DNA of 40,556 nt from the NCBI GenBank assembly GCA_024401305.1, contig JAKSLI010000027.1:1-40556 (forward strand), in the 5' to 3' direction. Shown here one piece after another: positions 5,476 to 13,008 of the stretch. The notes below the pieces were generated by a model. That model did no database searches and was not told the origin of the DNA. It saw nothing but the letters and a program-made list of their open reading frames with translations. The stretch's first letter is position 1. Each line of letters opens with the position of its first letter. A program made the translations under genes and the position numbers. The DNA is from Bacteroidaceae bacterium. Lineage in GTDB: Bacteria > Bacteroidota > Bacteroidia > Bacteroidales > Bacteroidaceae.

Positions 5476-6867
5476 ATGAAAAGATTATTAACTTTATTGG
5501 CGTTTGTGGCCATGTCTATTACCACCTTTGCATACGATGCGTATGTTGGTGGTCTTTATTACAATCTAAAATCCACCACAAAAGAAGCTACGGTTACCTA
5601 CAAGATATCAGGCACAGGTAGTTATTCTGGCTCAATTATTGTCCCTGAGAAGGTTACTTATAATGGCGTAGAATACAACGTGACAACCATTGGAGGCGAT
5701 GCTTTTTCTCGTTGTTCTGGTCTCACGTCTGTGACTATTCCTAACAGCGTGACGAGCATAGAAATGTATGCTTTCTATTATACTCCAAGTCTTGAATCCG
5801 TGATTCTTGGAAACAGCGTGACGAGCATTGGATCATCTGCTTTCTCTGGTTGCTCCAGTCTCACATCCGTAACCATCCCGAACAGCGTGACGAGCATTGG
5901 AAGTTATGCTTTCAATGATTGCACCAGCCTTACCTCCGTAACCATTCCGAACAGCGTGACGAGCATTGGAAGTTCTGCTTTCAGGGGTTGCTCAAATGTA
6001 AAGGAACTTATTTATGCTGATGGATGTACAACGGCATTAAATACGGGTCTTACCAAGATTGAAAAAATTGTTATTCCTAACAGCGTGACGAGCATTGCAG
6101 ATTACGCTTTCTCACAATGTTATGACATAAAAGATGTGATTGTGGGGTGGAAAACGCCGTTAGAAATAAGTAGTAATGTGTTCAGCTACATCAATGCAAC
6201 GCTCCATGTACCTGCGGGCACAAAAGAAGCATACGTGAATGCAGATGTTTGGAAAAAATTCAAGATAGTAGATGATGCAAAATTTATAATAACCATCACC
6301 CTCGGCGCTAGCGACTATTCTACTTATTGCGCCACCGCTGACCTCGACTTCTCTGAAGTTGAAGGCTTGAAGGCGTATATTGCTTCTGGCTTCATCCCAA
6401 CAACAGGTGAGTTGACAATCACCCGAATGGATAATATTCCTGCTCGTGAAGGATTCCTCTTGAAGGGTACTGCCGGCGAGAGTTATGAAGTGCCAGTGGC
6501 AAGCAACACAAATGTCGTGGCTAACCTGATGAAGGGCACTACTTCTGCTTTGACTCTCAGCCCTACTGATGGCGATTGTACTAACTATGTTCTCACAAAG
6601 AACAGTGCGGGCGAGATGGGCTTCTACCGCTTCTCAGGTCCTGTATCCGTACCTGCAAACAAGGCGTGGTTGCAGATTCCTACAAGTGCTGTTAAGAATG
6701 TGAAGGGATTCCGTATCGTGGAAGAGGATGGCGAAGTGACAGGCATCACAAATGTAGAGAAGAACGCTGCCGACAGCAACGCTCTCTATGACCTTCAGGG
6801 CCGCCGAATTAGCAACGCTTCAGCACGCGGAATCTATATCCAGAATGGTAAAAAGATAATGAAGTAA
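5476..6867 (+). CDS. BspA-like secreted leucine-rich repeat protein
   Basis: A 463-residue protein with a signal peptide (residues 1-19, MKRLLTLLAFVAMSITTFA). It carries about six LRR_5-type repeats of about 23 residues between 55 and 225, with the core SLTSVTIPNSVTSIGSSAF. A beta-rich domain (about 270-420) and a C-terminal tail (LYDLQGRRI...GIYIQNGKKIMK) follow; that tail is shared by many Prevotella secreted proteins and resembles type IX secretion sorting domains. Family members act in adhesion to host matrix or other bacteria. The repeats are almost identical at the DNA level (AACAGCGTGACGAGCATTG recurs six times), so repeat number can change by recombination. The role here is inferred from family only. 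Confidence 0.85.
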   Translation: MKRLLTLLAFVAMSITTFAYDAYVGGLYYNLKSTTKEATVTYKISGTGSYSGSIIVPEKVTYNGVEYNVTTIGGDAFSRCSGLTSVTIPNSVTSIEMYAFYYTPSLESVILGNSVTSIGSSAFSGCSSLTSVTIPNSVTSIGSYAFNDCTSLTSVTIPNSVTSIGSSAFRGCSNVKELIYADGCTTALNTGLTKIEKIVIPNSVTSIADYAFSQCYDIKDVIVGWKTPLEISSNVFSYINATLHVPAGTKEAYVNADVWKKFKIVDDAKFIITITLGASDYSTYCATADLDFSEVEGLKAYIASGFIPTTGELTITRMDNIPAREGFLLKGTAGESYEVPVASNTNVVANLMKGTTSALTLSPTDGDCTNYVLTKNSAGEMGFYRFSGPVSVPANKAWLQIPTSAVKNVKGFRIVEEDGEVTGITNVEKNAADSNALYDLQGRRISNASARGIYIQNGKKIMK

Positions 6868-6870
6868 CAG

Positions 6871-6905
6871 ACCCGCCCCGTCCCTCCCTGTGAGGGAGGG
6901 GGCAT
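6871..6905. repeat. C/G-rich hairpin related to the inverted-repeat element
   Basis: GACCCGCCCCGTCCCTCCC followed by TGTGAGGGAGGGGG forms a strong hairpin (CCCTCC/GGAGGG) just after the BspA-like stop. The sequence resembles one end of the elements at 31725-31825 and 40332-40470. It has no T tract, so termination is uncertain. Confidence 0.5.
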
Positions 6906-6920
6906 AAACCAAGAACAACT

Positions 6921-7070
6921 ATGAAAAAAGAATATAAAAGTCCAACAGCAAAAGTGTTGGAAACCCAGATGGAAAATATCCTTGCAGGAAGTCTTCTGAG
7001 CGACAAAGAAACTCAGACGATAAAAATCGAAAACGAATTTCTTGACGGAAACGATATTGAAGTGTATTAA
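6921..7070 (+). CDS. Small peptide gene (49 residues), downstream of the BspA-like gene
   Basis: ATG at 6921 opens a 49-codon frame. The peptide starts MKKEYKSPTAKVLETQMEN, continues with ILAGSLLSD and ends acidic (LDGNDIEVY). I recall this layout, with a lysine start, P-x-x-x-V and E-N-x-L-A-G/A-S, from short Bacteroidales hypothetical proteins near surface-protein genes, but I cannot name a family. The ILAGS stretch is reminiscent of leader cleavage sites, so a secreted or processed peptide is possible but unproven. It lies 53 bases after the BspA-like stop and is probably co-transcribed. Confidence 0.55.
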   Translation: MKKEYKSPTAKVLETQMENILAGSLLSDKETQTIKIENEFLDGNDIEVY

Positions 7071-7489
7071 CTTGAGTACAGGAGACTGATCGCGGTACCA
7101 GTTGTGAGGGTAAACGGAACTTTTCTATAAAACAAGCGTGTAAACGATTGATTTAGAGTTTTTATCTTTAACGCGAATAACCGGGAAATTTACGAGCATT
7201 TACGTTCGTCGAAAGCATAAATGTTTTGGGACTGATATACTCTGTTGTCCATCATTCCCTTGTATCTTGTTTCTTGAAATTTTGCAATAAAAAATTCGTA
7301 CAACTTTCCATCTTTCCGCAGAGACTGTGTAAGTTGTTGTGATACAGCGGTTTGCATTTGCGGATACTTGGCAGAACTATCCGCAAACTATCCGCAAACT
7401 ATCCGCAATTTTCCGCTTACGGGTGTATCTTCTTGCTGAATAGAGCGGACAGGATACAGGTTATGTGTCATAGATTGGCATATCGCTCA
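7071..7489. other. Intergenic stretch with a short tandem repeat
   Basis: No gene is supported. At 7375-7416 the unit AACTATCCGCA repeats three times and then decays to AATTTTCCGC. A reading frame in phase with the next gene runs back to 7352 across this repeat, but its composition is unlike coding sequence. No full promoter match was found. Confidence 0.4.
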
Positions 7490-8029
7490 ATGCTTACGAC
7501 AGAAGAAATGGAAAAATGGGCGAAGGACGAAGGCGTGAGACGGAAGTTGGAAGAGCATGCCAGAGTGAACAAGCTAGGTAGATATGACCGCGATTGGTGG
7601 CGTGTGAACTACGATTGCAAAACGCCTGTGCCATACACAATGACTCAAGCTTTCCTTCAGCAAAAAGAAAGGCTGCTGAAGGAATGCGAAGAGAAAGAAG
7701 CCGTACTTGTCTCGCCTGCCATAAGTGCCGGAGAGAAGGAAATTTTTTACGAGGCTTTGGACAGGGGCTATCCTTGCATAAAGCTTCAAAGGACTGGCAT
7801 CCCGAAGGGCGGACATCCAGTTAATAAGGACAGAGAATACTGCGGCAAGGGGCTTCTGCTGGTTTTGGGAGCATGGGAGATTATACCCCATCAGATAACT
7901 GATGGGAATAGTCCTGATACGACTGATGAAAATAGTCTGTATAGCGACTTCCACAATCTGAACGGAATGGCAGCAGGCATCTGTGGGAAACTGGGTGCAC
8001 TTTCAATTACAAAGGATTCATTAAACTAA
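7490..8029 (+). CDS. Hypothetical protein, possible Rossmann/SLOG-like domain
   Basis: 179 residues from ATG 7490 (MLTTEEMEKW); ATG 7463 in the same frame would add nine residues. The N-terminal third is charged and helical. The middle, VLVSPAISAGEKEIFYEALD followed by RGYPCIKLQ, has the alternating strand-helix rhythm of a nucleotide-binding Rossmann-like fold, and GKGLLLVLGAWE follows. This resembles a domain I recall in Bacteroidales hypothetical proteins, some linked to small transposases, but I cannot name it firmly. A weak hairpin at 8134-8160 may terminate it. Its position just before the capsule promoter is probably incidental. Confidence 0.6.
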   Translation: MLTTEEMEKWAKDEGVRRKLEEHARVNKLGRYDRDWWRVNYDCKTPVPYTMTQAFLQQKERLLKECEEKEAVLVSPAISAGEKEIFYEALDRGYPCIKLQRTGIPKGGHPVNKDREYCGKGLLLVLGAWEIIPHQITDGNSPDTTDENSLYSDFHNLNGMAAGICGKLGALSITKDSLN

Positions 8030-8158
8030 CTTTGACTTCGTCTAAATTTTTACGCTCCAGTAGATGCTCAGGCGCAAGCGGAATCCTAACGCTCGGAACC
8101 GAAGGTCGGCGGTCCGAAGGAGAAAGCCAAATAAAAATGAAAGTTTTCGGACTTTCAT

Positions 8159-8189
8159 TTTGTATTTCGCTCGCTTATTCGTAATTTTG
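8159..8189 (+). promoter_or_regulatory. Upstream family B promoter of the capsule operon
   Basis: TTTG at 8159-8162, a 19-bp spacer and TAATTTTG at 8182-8189. The spacer contains TTTCGCTCGCTTATTCG, nearly the same as in the next promoter. A -7-like TAACTTTG with the same following bases (ACTTCGTCTAA) also occurs at 8027-8034, so there may be three tandem copies, the first degenerate. Confidence 0.6.
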
Positions 8190-8230
8190 ACTTCGTCTAA
8201 GGTACTCACGCTCGGAAAAATCCAAATAAA

Positions 8231-8262
8231 TTTGGTTTTTCGCTCGCTTAATCGTACCTTTG
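8231..8262 (+). promoter_or_regulatory. Proximal family B promoter of the capsule operon
   Basis: TTTG at 8231-8234, a 20-bp spacer and TACCTTTG at 8255-8262, 15 bases before the upxY start codon. A palindrome CCAAATAAATTTGG overlaps the -33 box. The whole segment 8202-8268 is nearly identical to 31279-31346 before the uridine-kinase-like gene. Confidence 0.85.
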
Positions 8263-8276
8263 CACGCGTATTTTGT

Positions 8277-8858
8277 ATGGAAACTTCATCCAAAATCGAA
8301 AAAGTACAAGATAACTGCGCGGCTGCCAATGTGACAGACGGCGGCGAAGCTGTGGAGAAATGTTGGTATGCTGCGTGCGTGAGAATGAACTGCGAGAGGA
8401 GGGTTTCTTCGCAGATTGAAGCCCTCGGCATTGAGACTTACGTGCCTCAGCAGACGCAGGTAAGGCAATGGAGCGACAGGAAAAAGAAGGTGAAGGTGGT
8501 GGTGATACCGCTCATCGTGTTCGTTCGTTGCACGGACGGCGAGGCAAAACAAGTGGAAATGCTCGGCAGCGTAAACCGATTGATGCGTGCTCCCGGCAAG
8601 AAAACGCCAGCTGCCATACCCGACAAACAGATCGATACGCTGAGAATGCTGCTGGATCAGGACAAGGTGCCTGTGGAATTCAGCGTGCAGAAGATCAGGA
8701 AGGGCGATAGGGTAAAGGTGGTGCGCGGTTTCCTCGAAGGCGTGGAAGGCGTGGTGGTGCAAGTGGAAAACTCTGAAAGCCTTGCTATCGAGATTGGCAT
8801 GATAGGCTATGCTATGGTGAAAATAGACAAGGTGGATGTGAGGGTTATTGAGTATTGA
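8277..8858 (+). CDS. UpxY-family NusG-like transcription antiterminator
   Basis: A 193-residue NusG paralogue. An NGN domain (about residues 28-110, opening KCWYAACVRMNCERRV) is followed by a KOW-type end (about 139-190, IRKGDRVKVVRGFLEGVEG). In Bacteroides, UpxY proteins load onto RNA polymerase in the leader of their own capsule operon and prevent early termination. Being the first gene of this operon fits that role. No UpxZ-like inhibitor gene follows. The start at 8277 is set by the promoter at 8231-8262; the frame is open further upstream but lies outside the transcript. The stop codon falls in the second unit of a heptamer array. Confidence 0.9.
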   Translation: METSSKIEKVQDNCAAANVTDGGEAVEKCWYAACVRMNCERRVSSQIEALGIETYVPQQTQVRQWSDRKKKVKVVVIPLIVFVRCTDGEAKQVEMLGSVNRLMRAPGKKTPAAIPDKQIDTLRMLLDQDKVPVEFSVQKIRKGDRVKVVRGFLEGVEGVVVQVENSESLAIEIGMIGYAMVKIDKVDVRVIEY

Positions 8859-8895
8859 GTAATGAGTATTGAGTAATGAGTATTGAGTAATGAGT
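8847..8895. repeat. Seven-unit heptamer array joining upxY and the next gene
   Basis: Seven units of ATTGAGT or AATGAGT in tandem. The upxY stop (8856-8858) lies in unit two and the start codon of the next gene (8890) in unit seven. Changing the unit number would alter the spacing between the two genes without changing either reading frame. Confidence 0.85.
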
Positions 8896-10290
8896 AATAA
8901 CAGCATAACATCAAACAAGCTAATACGCAACGTAATCATAGCAGTGGACTTCTTGCTGCTGTGGATTATGCTCTCGCTGTACATTAGATACGGTATGTAC
9001 GCTGTGGACATTCCTTACATGTTCATGACTATGGGTACTGCGGCAATGGTGTTTGCGGAGTTTATGGTGCCGCCTACCGTGCACAGCCATTATCTGAGCT
9101 TGGACAAGGTGATGCAGCGAACGCTCTCGTTCCTCTTTACCTTTGCCATAACATTCTACCTATTCAACTCAATCCATAGATGGATAGCAGAGGAGGTAAC
9201 GGCGGGAAAGAGCGTCGGCATGGCTGCTGTCTGGGTTTCGGCGGTCATCGTTCTGGCGCGTTTCATTGAGTTCTTTGCCATAAGATTGGGGCGTGCAAAG
9301 GGACGAAACTCGCGTTCACTGGCTTTTGTCGGTGATGCCGAGGGCATAGAAAACATTCTGGAAGAGATAGACTGCAATGCGGTGCAAGGCTTGCGACTCG
9401 TGGGCTATTATGCTGATAGCGAAACCGATGAGCTCTCTCTGCGAATGGACTACCGCGGCAACTACGAGCAGTTGAAGGAAGACATCGCAAGCGGACAACG
9501 CCTTGCTGACGATATTTACTGCACATTGCCATCTGCTGACGCAGAACTGATAACCCGACTGATGGCATATAGCATGGAGCAAGTTACCAGATTCTATTAT
9601 TTGCCATCCTTCATGCGTGAGTTCGGAAGTATGCTTCAGCCACAGACGGTGGGCAATCAGGTGGTGTTTACCAATTTCTCCGAACCGCTTATGAGTCCAA
9701 GCAACCGACTGATAAAGCGCAGCTTCGATGTCGTGGTAAGCGTAATCATACTCGTTTGCCTGTTGCCTTTCCTTCCGATAATAGCATTGATCATCAAGAT
9801 GCAGAGCCCTGGTCCGGTGTTCTTCAAGCAGAAGCGCACGGGTGCCGATGGCAAGGACTTCCTGATGTATAAGTTCCGTTCGATGCATGTGAACAGGGAT
9901 TCCGACAAACTTCAGGCGACGAAGGACGATCCCCGAAAGTTTGCTTTCGGCAACTTCATGCGCAAGACGAACATCGACGAGCTCCCGCAGTTCTTCAATG
10001 TGCTCAGAGGCGACATGTCGATAGTTGGTCCTCGCCCACACATGCTTGCCCACACTGAGGAGTACCGCAACAAGATAGGCGAATACATGCTTCGCCATTA
10101 TGTGCGTCCCGGCATAACCGGTTGGGCACAAACCACAGGCTACCGAGGCGAGACTGCTGAACTCTGGCAGATGGAAGGTCGTGTGAAGCGCGACATCTGG
10201 TATATCCAGAACTGGACTTTCTGGCTCGACCTCCGCATCATCCTCAAAACTCTCTGGAACATGATTCATGGAGAGAGTGAGGCGTATTGA
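8890..10290 (+). CDS. Undecaprenyl-phosphate sugar phosphotransferase (initiating enzyme)
   Basis: A 466-residue WbaP/WcaJ-type polyprenyl glycosylphosphotransferase. It starts capsule-unit synthesis by moving a sugar phosphate from a nucleotide sugar to undecaprenyl phosphate at the inner membrane. Four to five N-terminal membrane segments (about residues 10-135) and a Rossmann-like CoA-binding-type middle (about 142-260) precede the catalytic domain (about 275-466). That domain shows KRSFDVVVS, SPGPVFFKQKRTG, YKFRSM, DELPQ (363-367), SIVGPRP (377-383) and RPGITGWAQ. The sugar cannot be read from sequence. The start codon lies in a heptamer array. Confidence 0.9.
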   Translation: MSNNSITSNKLIRNVIIAVDFLLLWIMLSLYIRYGMYAVDIPYMFMTMGTAAMVFAEFMVPPTVHSHYLSLDKVMQRTLSFLFTFAITFYLFNSIHRWIAEEVTAGKSVGMAAVWVSAVIVLARFIEFFAIRLGRAKGRNSRSLAFVGDAEGIENILEEIDCNAVQGLRLVGYYADSETDELSLRMDYRGNYEQLKEDIASGQRLADDIYCTLPSADAELITRLMAYSMEQVTRFYYLPSFMREFGSMLQPQTVGNQVVFTNFSEPLMSPSNRLIKRSFDVVVSVIILVCLLPFLPIIALIIKMQSPGPVFFKQKRTGADGKDFLMYKFRSMHVNRDSDKLQATKDDPRKFAFGNFMRKTNIDELPQFFNVLRGDMSIVGPRPHMLAHTEEYRNKIGEYMLRHYVRPGITGWAQTTGYRGETAELWQMEGRVKRDIWYIQNWTFWLDLRIILKTLWNMIHGESEAY

Positions 10291-10410
10291 TGTTGTTTGA
10301 GGTGGTTTGAGATGGTTTGATGTTGTTTGAGGTGGTTTGAGGTGGTTTGAGGTTGTTTGAGGTTGTTTGAGATGGTTTGATGTTGTTTGAGATGGTTTGA
10401 TGTTGTTTGA
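10291..10410. repeat. Twelve-unit decamer array before the flippase gene
   Basis: Twelve exact 10-base units of the form NNTNGTTTGA (for example GGTGGTTTGA, GATGGTTTGA, TGTTGTTTGA). The array begins directly after the stop of the upstream gene and its last unit contains the flippase start codon (10400). Related units recur at 18431-18540. Confidence 0.9.
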
Positions 10411-11740
10411 GGACATTATACATAAAAGTTTTTCTGGTAGCGACCGCTCAATAAAGGCAAAGAAGAACATCTTGGGAATGTTGATACTAAAGGGTGGAAA
10501 CATTCTTATAGGCCTGCTACTTGTTCCTCTAACTTTGAACTTCGTTGATAAGGAATGCTATGGTATTTGGCTAACATTGAGTTCAATGGTAGCGTGGATA
10601 TCTTTCTTTGATATTGGACTGAGTAATGGTTTGCGCAATCGACTGACAGAAGCCATGGCGATGGGTGACAAGGTTCTTTGCAAGAAATATGTAAGCACGA
10701 CCTACGCCATACTTGCACTCATCTTCATTCCGTTGATGGTGCTTTTGCTCGTAGTACTTCCTTTGGTTGACTGGGCGGAATTCCTGAATGTGAACAATAA
10801 ACATGCGGATGGTCTATTGACTGCCTTTGCAATTATCGTTGTTTATTTTTGCCTGAATTTCATATTAAGCACAATCAATACTGTTATTCTTGCAGAACAG
10901 CGTCCTGCGGATGCCTCGCTTCAGCAATTCTGTCAGCAGCTATTGTTATTAATAGTGATATACCTATTGACCATTTTCACAGAAGGAAACTTGATAAACT
11001 TGTGTTTAGGTCTCTGTTTTGCTCCTTTAGTAATTGTTGCTGTTTTCAACCTCACGCTGTTTGCTGGTCGCTATAGATATATGCGGCCATCAATAAGTGG
11101 TGTTGATTTCAAATGTGCCCCAAACCTCCTAAAACTAGGGGTTCAGTTTTTCATCATTCAAATCGCAGCAATTATTCAGTATCAGGCTATCAACTTCATT
11201 ATCCTTAAATATTATGGTGCTGCAGATGTGACGAGCTATAACATAGCATACAAATATTTTGGGGTGCTATATATGGTTTGGGGAATACTCACAACGCCCC
11301 TTTGGTCTGCTACGACAGACGCTTTGGCTCGCAAGGATTATCAGTGGGTACGCAATGCGCAGATGAAGTATCTTAAATATCTTTTGCTCTTTGTCGTAGG
11401 CGGATGTGGTATGCTTGCAATAAGTGGATGGATTTACGATCTTTGGGTGGGGTCTGATATAGCCATAGGCTTTAGCCTGTCGCTTTGGGTGCTGTTGTAT
11501 AATATCGTGATGATGTTCGGCGCAATATTTGTTATGGTAATCAACGGATCCGGAGAGTTGAAGATACAGACAATAGCATCAATGATAAGTCCTGTCTTGT
11601 TCATAGGACTCTGTGCGTTGTTCATACATCTGGATTGGGGAATTCATTCAATATTGATAGCTGCAATTATAGCAAACTTCAATGGATTGATTCTTGCTCC
11701 GATGCAGTGTTACGGTATGCTAAGAAAAGTTCGGGAATGA
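10400..11740 (+). CDS. Wzx-type polysaccharide flippase
   Basis: A 446-residue polytopic membrane protein with about twelve hydrophobic segments, of the polysaccharide transporter (MATE-like) superfamily. It should flip the lipid-linked repeat unit to the periplasmic face. Family-like features are the N-terminal GMLILKGGNILIGLLLVPL, the YGIWLTLSSMV block and the FFDIGLSNGLRNRL stretch at about residues 75-90. The ATG at 10400 lies in a decamer array; an in-frame TTG at 10397 is possible. It overlaps the next gene by four bases (ATGA). Confidence 0.85.
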   Translation: MLFEDIIHKSFSGSDRSIKAKKNILGMLILKGGNILIGLLLVPLTLNFVDKECYGIWLTLSSMVAWISFFDIGLSNGLRNRLTEAMAMGDKVLCKKYVSTTYAILALIFIPLMVLLLVVLPLVDWAEFLNVNNKHADGLLTAFAIIVVYFCLNFILSTINTVILAEQRPADASLQQFCQQLLLLIVIYLLTIFTEGNLINLCLGLCFAPLVIVAVFNLTLFAGRYRYMRPSISGVDFKCAPNLLKLGVQFFIIQIAAIIQYQAINFIILKYYGAADVTSYNIAYKYFGVLYMVWGILTTPLWSATTDALARKDYQWVRNAQMKYLKYLLLFVVGGCGMLAISGWIYDLWVGSDIAIGFSLSLWVLLYNIVMMFGAIFVMVINGSGELKIQTIASMISPVLFIGLCALFIHLDWGIHSILIAAIIANFNGLILAPMQCYGMLRKVRE

Positions 11741-12993
11741 AATTGCCAAAGTACTATAGGTTTCTATTCATTGTTTTAGGCGTAATGAGCATTGCGCCTT
11801 GGGCAATCATTCCTATGAGCAGTACAACTATAAGCTGGTTGGCAAGTGCCATTATAATCATATTCAACATCCGATACTACAGAAATGATAGGAAGAAAGA
11901 GAACTTTAGACCCTTTGACCAATGCTTATTAATAGTTTATTTTACATGGCTATTCATAAATGTGGTGCGTGGTGCTCTCTATTATACAGAAAATAACTAT
12001 TGGATATGGAAGCAGTTGGTAGAAGGTACTCTGACTTTAATGTTGCCTTGCTGGATGTATGTCCTGACGGATGCTCGTAATTCGCATTTGCTTTTAAGGA
12101 AATGGATGAAGTGGGGATTGCTGCTATTCATACCTTTGAGTGTCATCGTGACGAGGGATTCTTGGCATTTTTATCTTGGACCAATACTGTTCCTGGGGTG
12201 TTTCTTGTTTAATCTGCCCAAGAAATGGATGCTTGTCATAGGCGGACTGATGGCAGCAATGTGCGTCATAGACTTGGGAGCTAGAACACAGGTACTGATG
12301 TCTGCTGTGGTTTTTGTCGTCGCTTTGGCGTATAGACTGAAACGAATAATTCCGATATGGCTGATGAAACTGGGCCACATTAGTTTTTATCTGATAGGAA
12401 TTACTCTGCTATACCTTGGATTAAGCGGCGAATTCAATATCTTTGAGGAAGTTTTTGAAGGAAATAAAGGCAAGTATTACTCGGAAGAGAAGGTGGTTGA
12501 TGACAGGATTGTAAAGGAAGACCTGGCAGACGATACGCGCACGTTTATCTACAAGGAAGTAATACGGTCGGCAGTGCTTCACGACTATGTTGTTTTTGGC
12601 AGAACGCCAGCCCGAGGAAACGATTCAAGGCAGTTTGGCGATGACTTTGCAATCGACCTGAAGACGGGTCTTTATGAACGCCATAGCAACGAACTTCTGC
12701 ATACAAACGTATTTACCTGGTTAGGCTTGGTAGGCTTGGTTCTGTATAGCATGTTCTATATCAGGGCTTCTTTCCTGGCTGTATATCGTTCACGAAGTTT
12801 CGCACTGAAACTTCTCGGTTGTTTCGTTGCGTTCCATTGGTTGTATGGTTGGGTTGAGGATTTCAATAGATTCGACATAAACAACTTTACCATTTGGCTT
12901 TACATTTCCATCTGCATGTCGGAACAGTTCAGGAAAATGAGTGATAAGGAGTTCCTTGTGTGGCTGAAATCCACTCTCGGGAAAAAGCAATAA
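11737..12993 (+). CDS. Wzy-type O-antigen/capsule polymerase
   Basis: A 418-residue membrane protein with about eleven hydrophobic segments and a large polar loop in the second half (about residues 240-330, containing RTFIYKEVI, GRTPARGND and HSNELLHTN). This layout, and the position right after the flippase, fit a Wzy polymerase that joins repeat units in the periplasm; Wzy sequences are too variable for a motif-based proof. The ATG at 11737 overlaps the flippase stop by four bases. The open frame further upstream lies inside the flippase gene. Confidence 0.75.
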   Translation: MKLPKYYRFLFIVLGVMSIAPWAIIPMSSTTISWLASAIIIIFNIRYYRNDRKKENFRPFDQCLLIVYFTWLFINVVRGALYYTENNYWIWKQLVEGTLTLMLPCWMYVLTDARNSHLLLRKWMKWGLLLFIPLSVIVTRDSWHFYLGPILFLGCFLFNLPKKWMLVIGGLMAAMCVIDLGARTQVLMSAVVFVVALAYRLKRIIPIWLMKLGHISFYLIGITLLYLGLSGEFNIFEEVFEGNKGKYYSEEKVVDDRIVKEDLADDTRTFIYKEVIRSAVLHDYVVFGRTPARGNDSRQFGDDFAIDLKTGLYERHSNELLHTNVFTWLGLVGLVLYSMFYIRASFLAVYRSRSFALKLLGCFVAFHWLYGWVEDFNRFDINNFTIWLYISICMSEQFRKMSDKEFLVWLKSTLGKKQ

Positions 12994-13008
12994 TCCAAAA
13001 GCAAGGCT

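Noticed and set aside
5730-6120. Regular repeats in the BspA-like gene as CRISPR
   Set aside because: The period is about 69 bases in frame and encodes leucine-rich repeats.
8064-8276. Upstream extension of the upxY reading frame (71 codons)
   Set aside because: It spans both family B promoters and is arginine-rich; the NusG-like protein begins sensibly at 8277.
9316-10503. 395-codon open frame on the minus strand opposite the initiating transferase gene
   Set aside because: It lies wholly opposite a well-conserved sugar transferase and its start is in the decamer array; the H/L-rich translation has no domain-like pattern.
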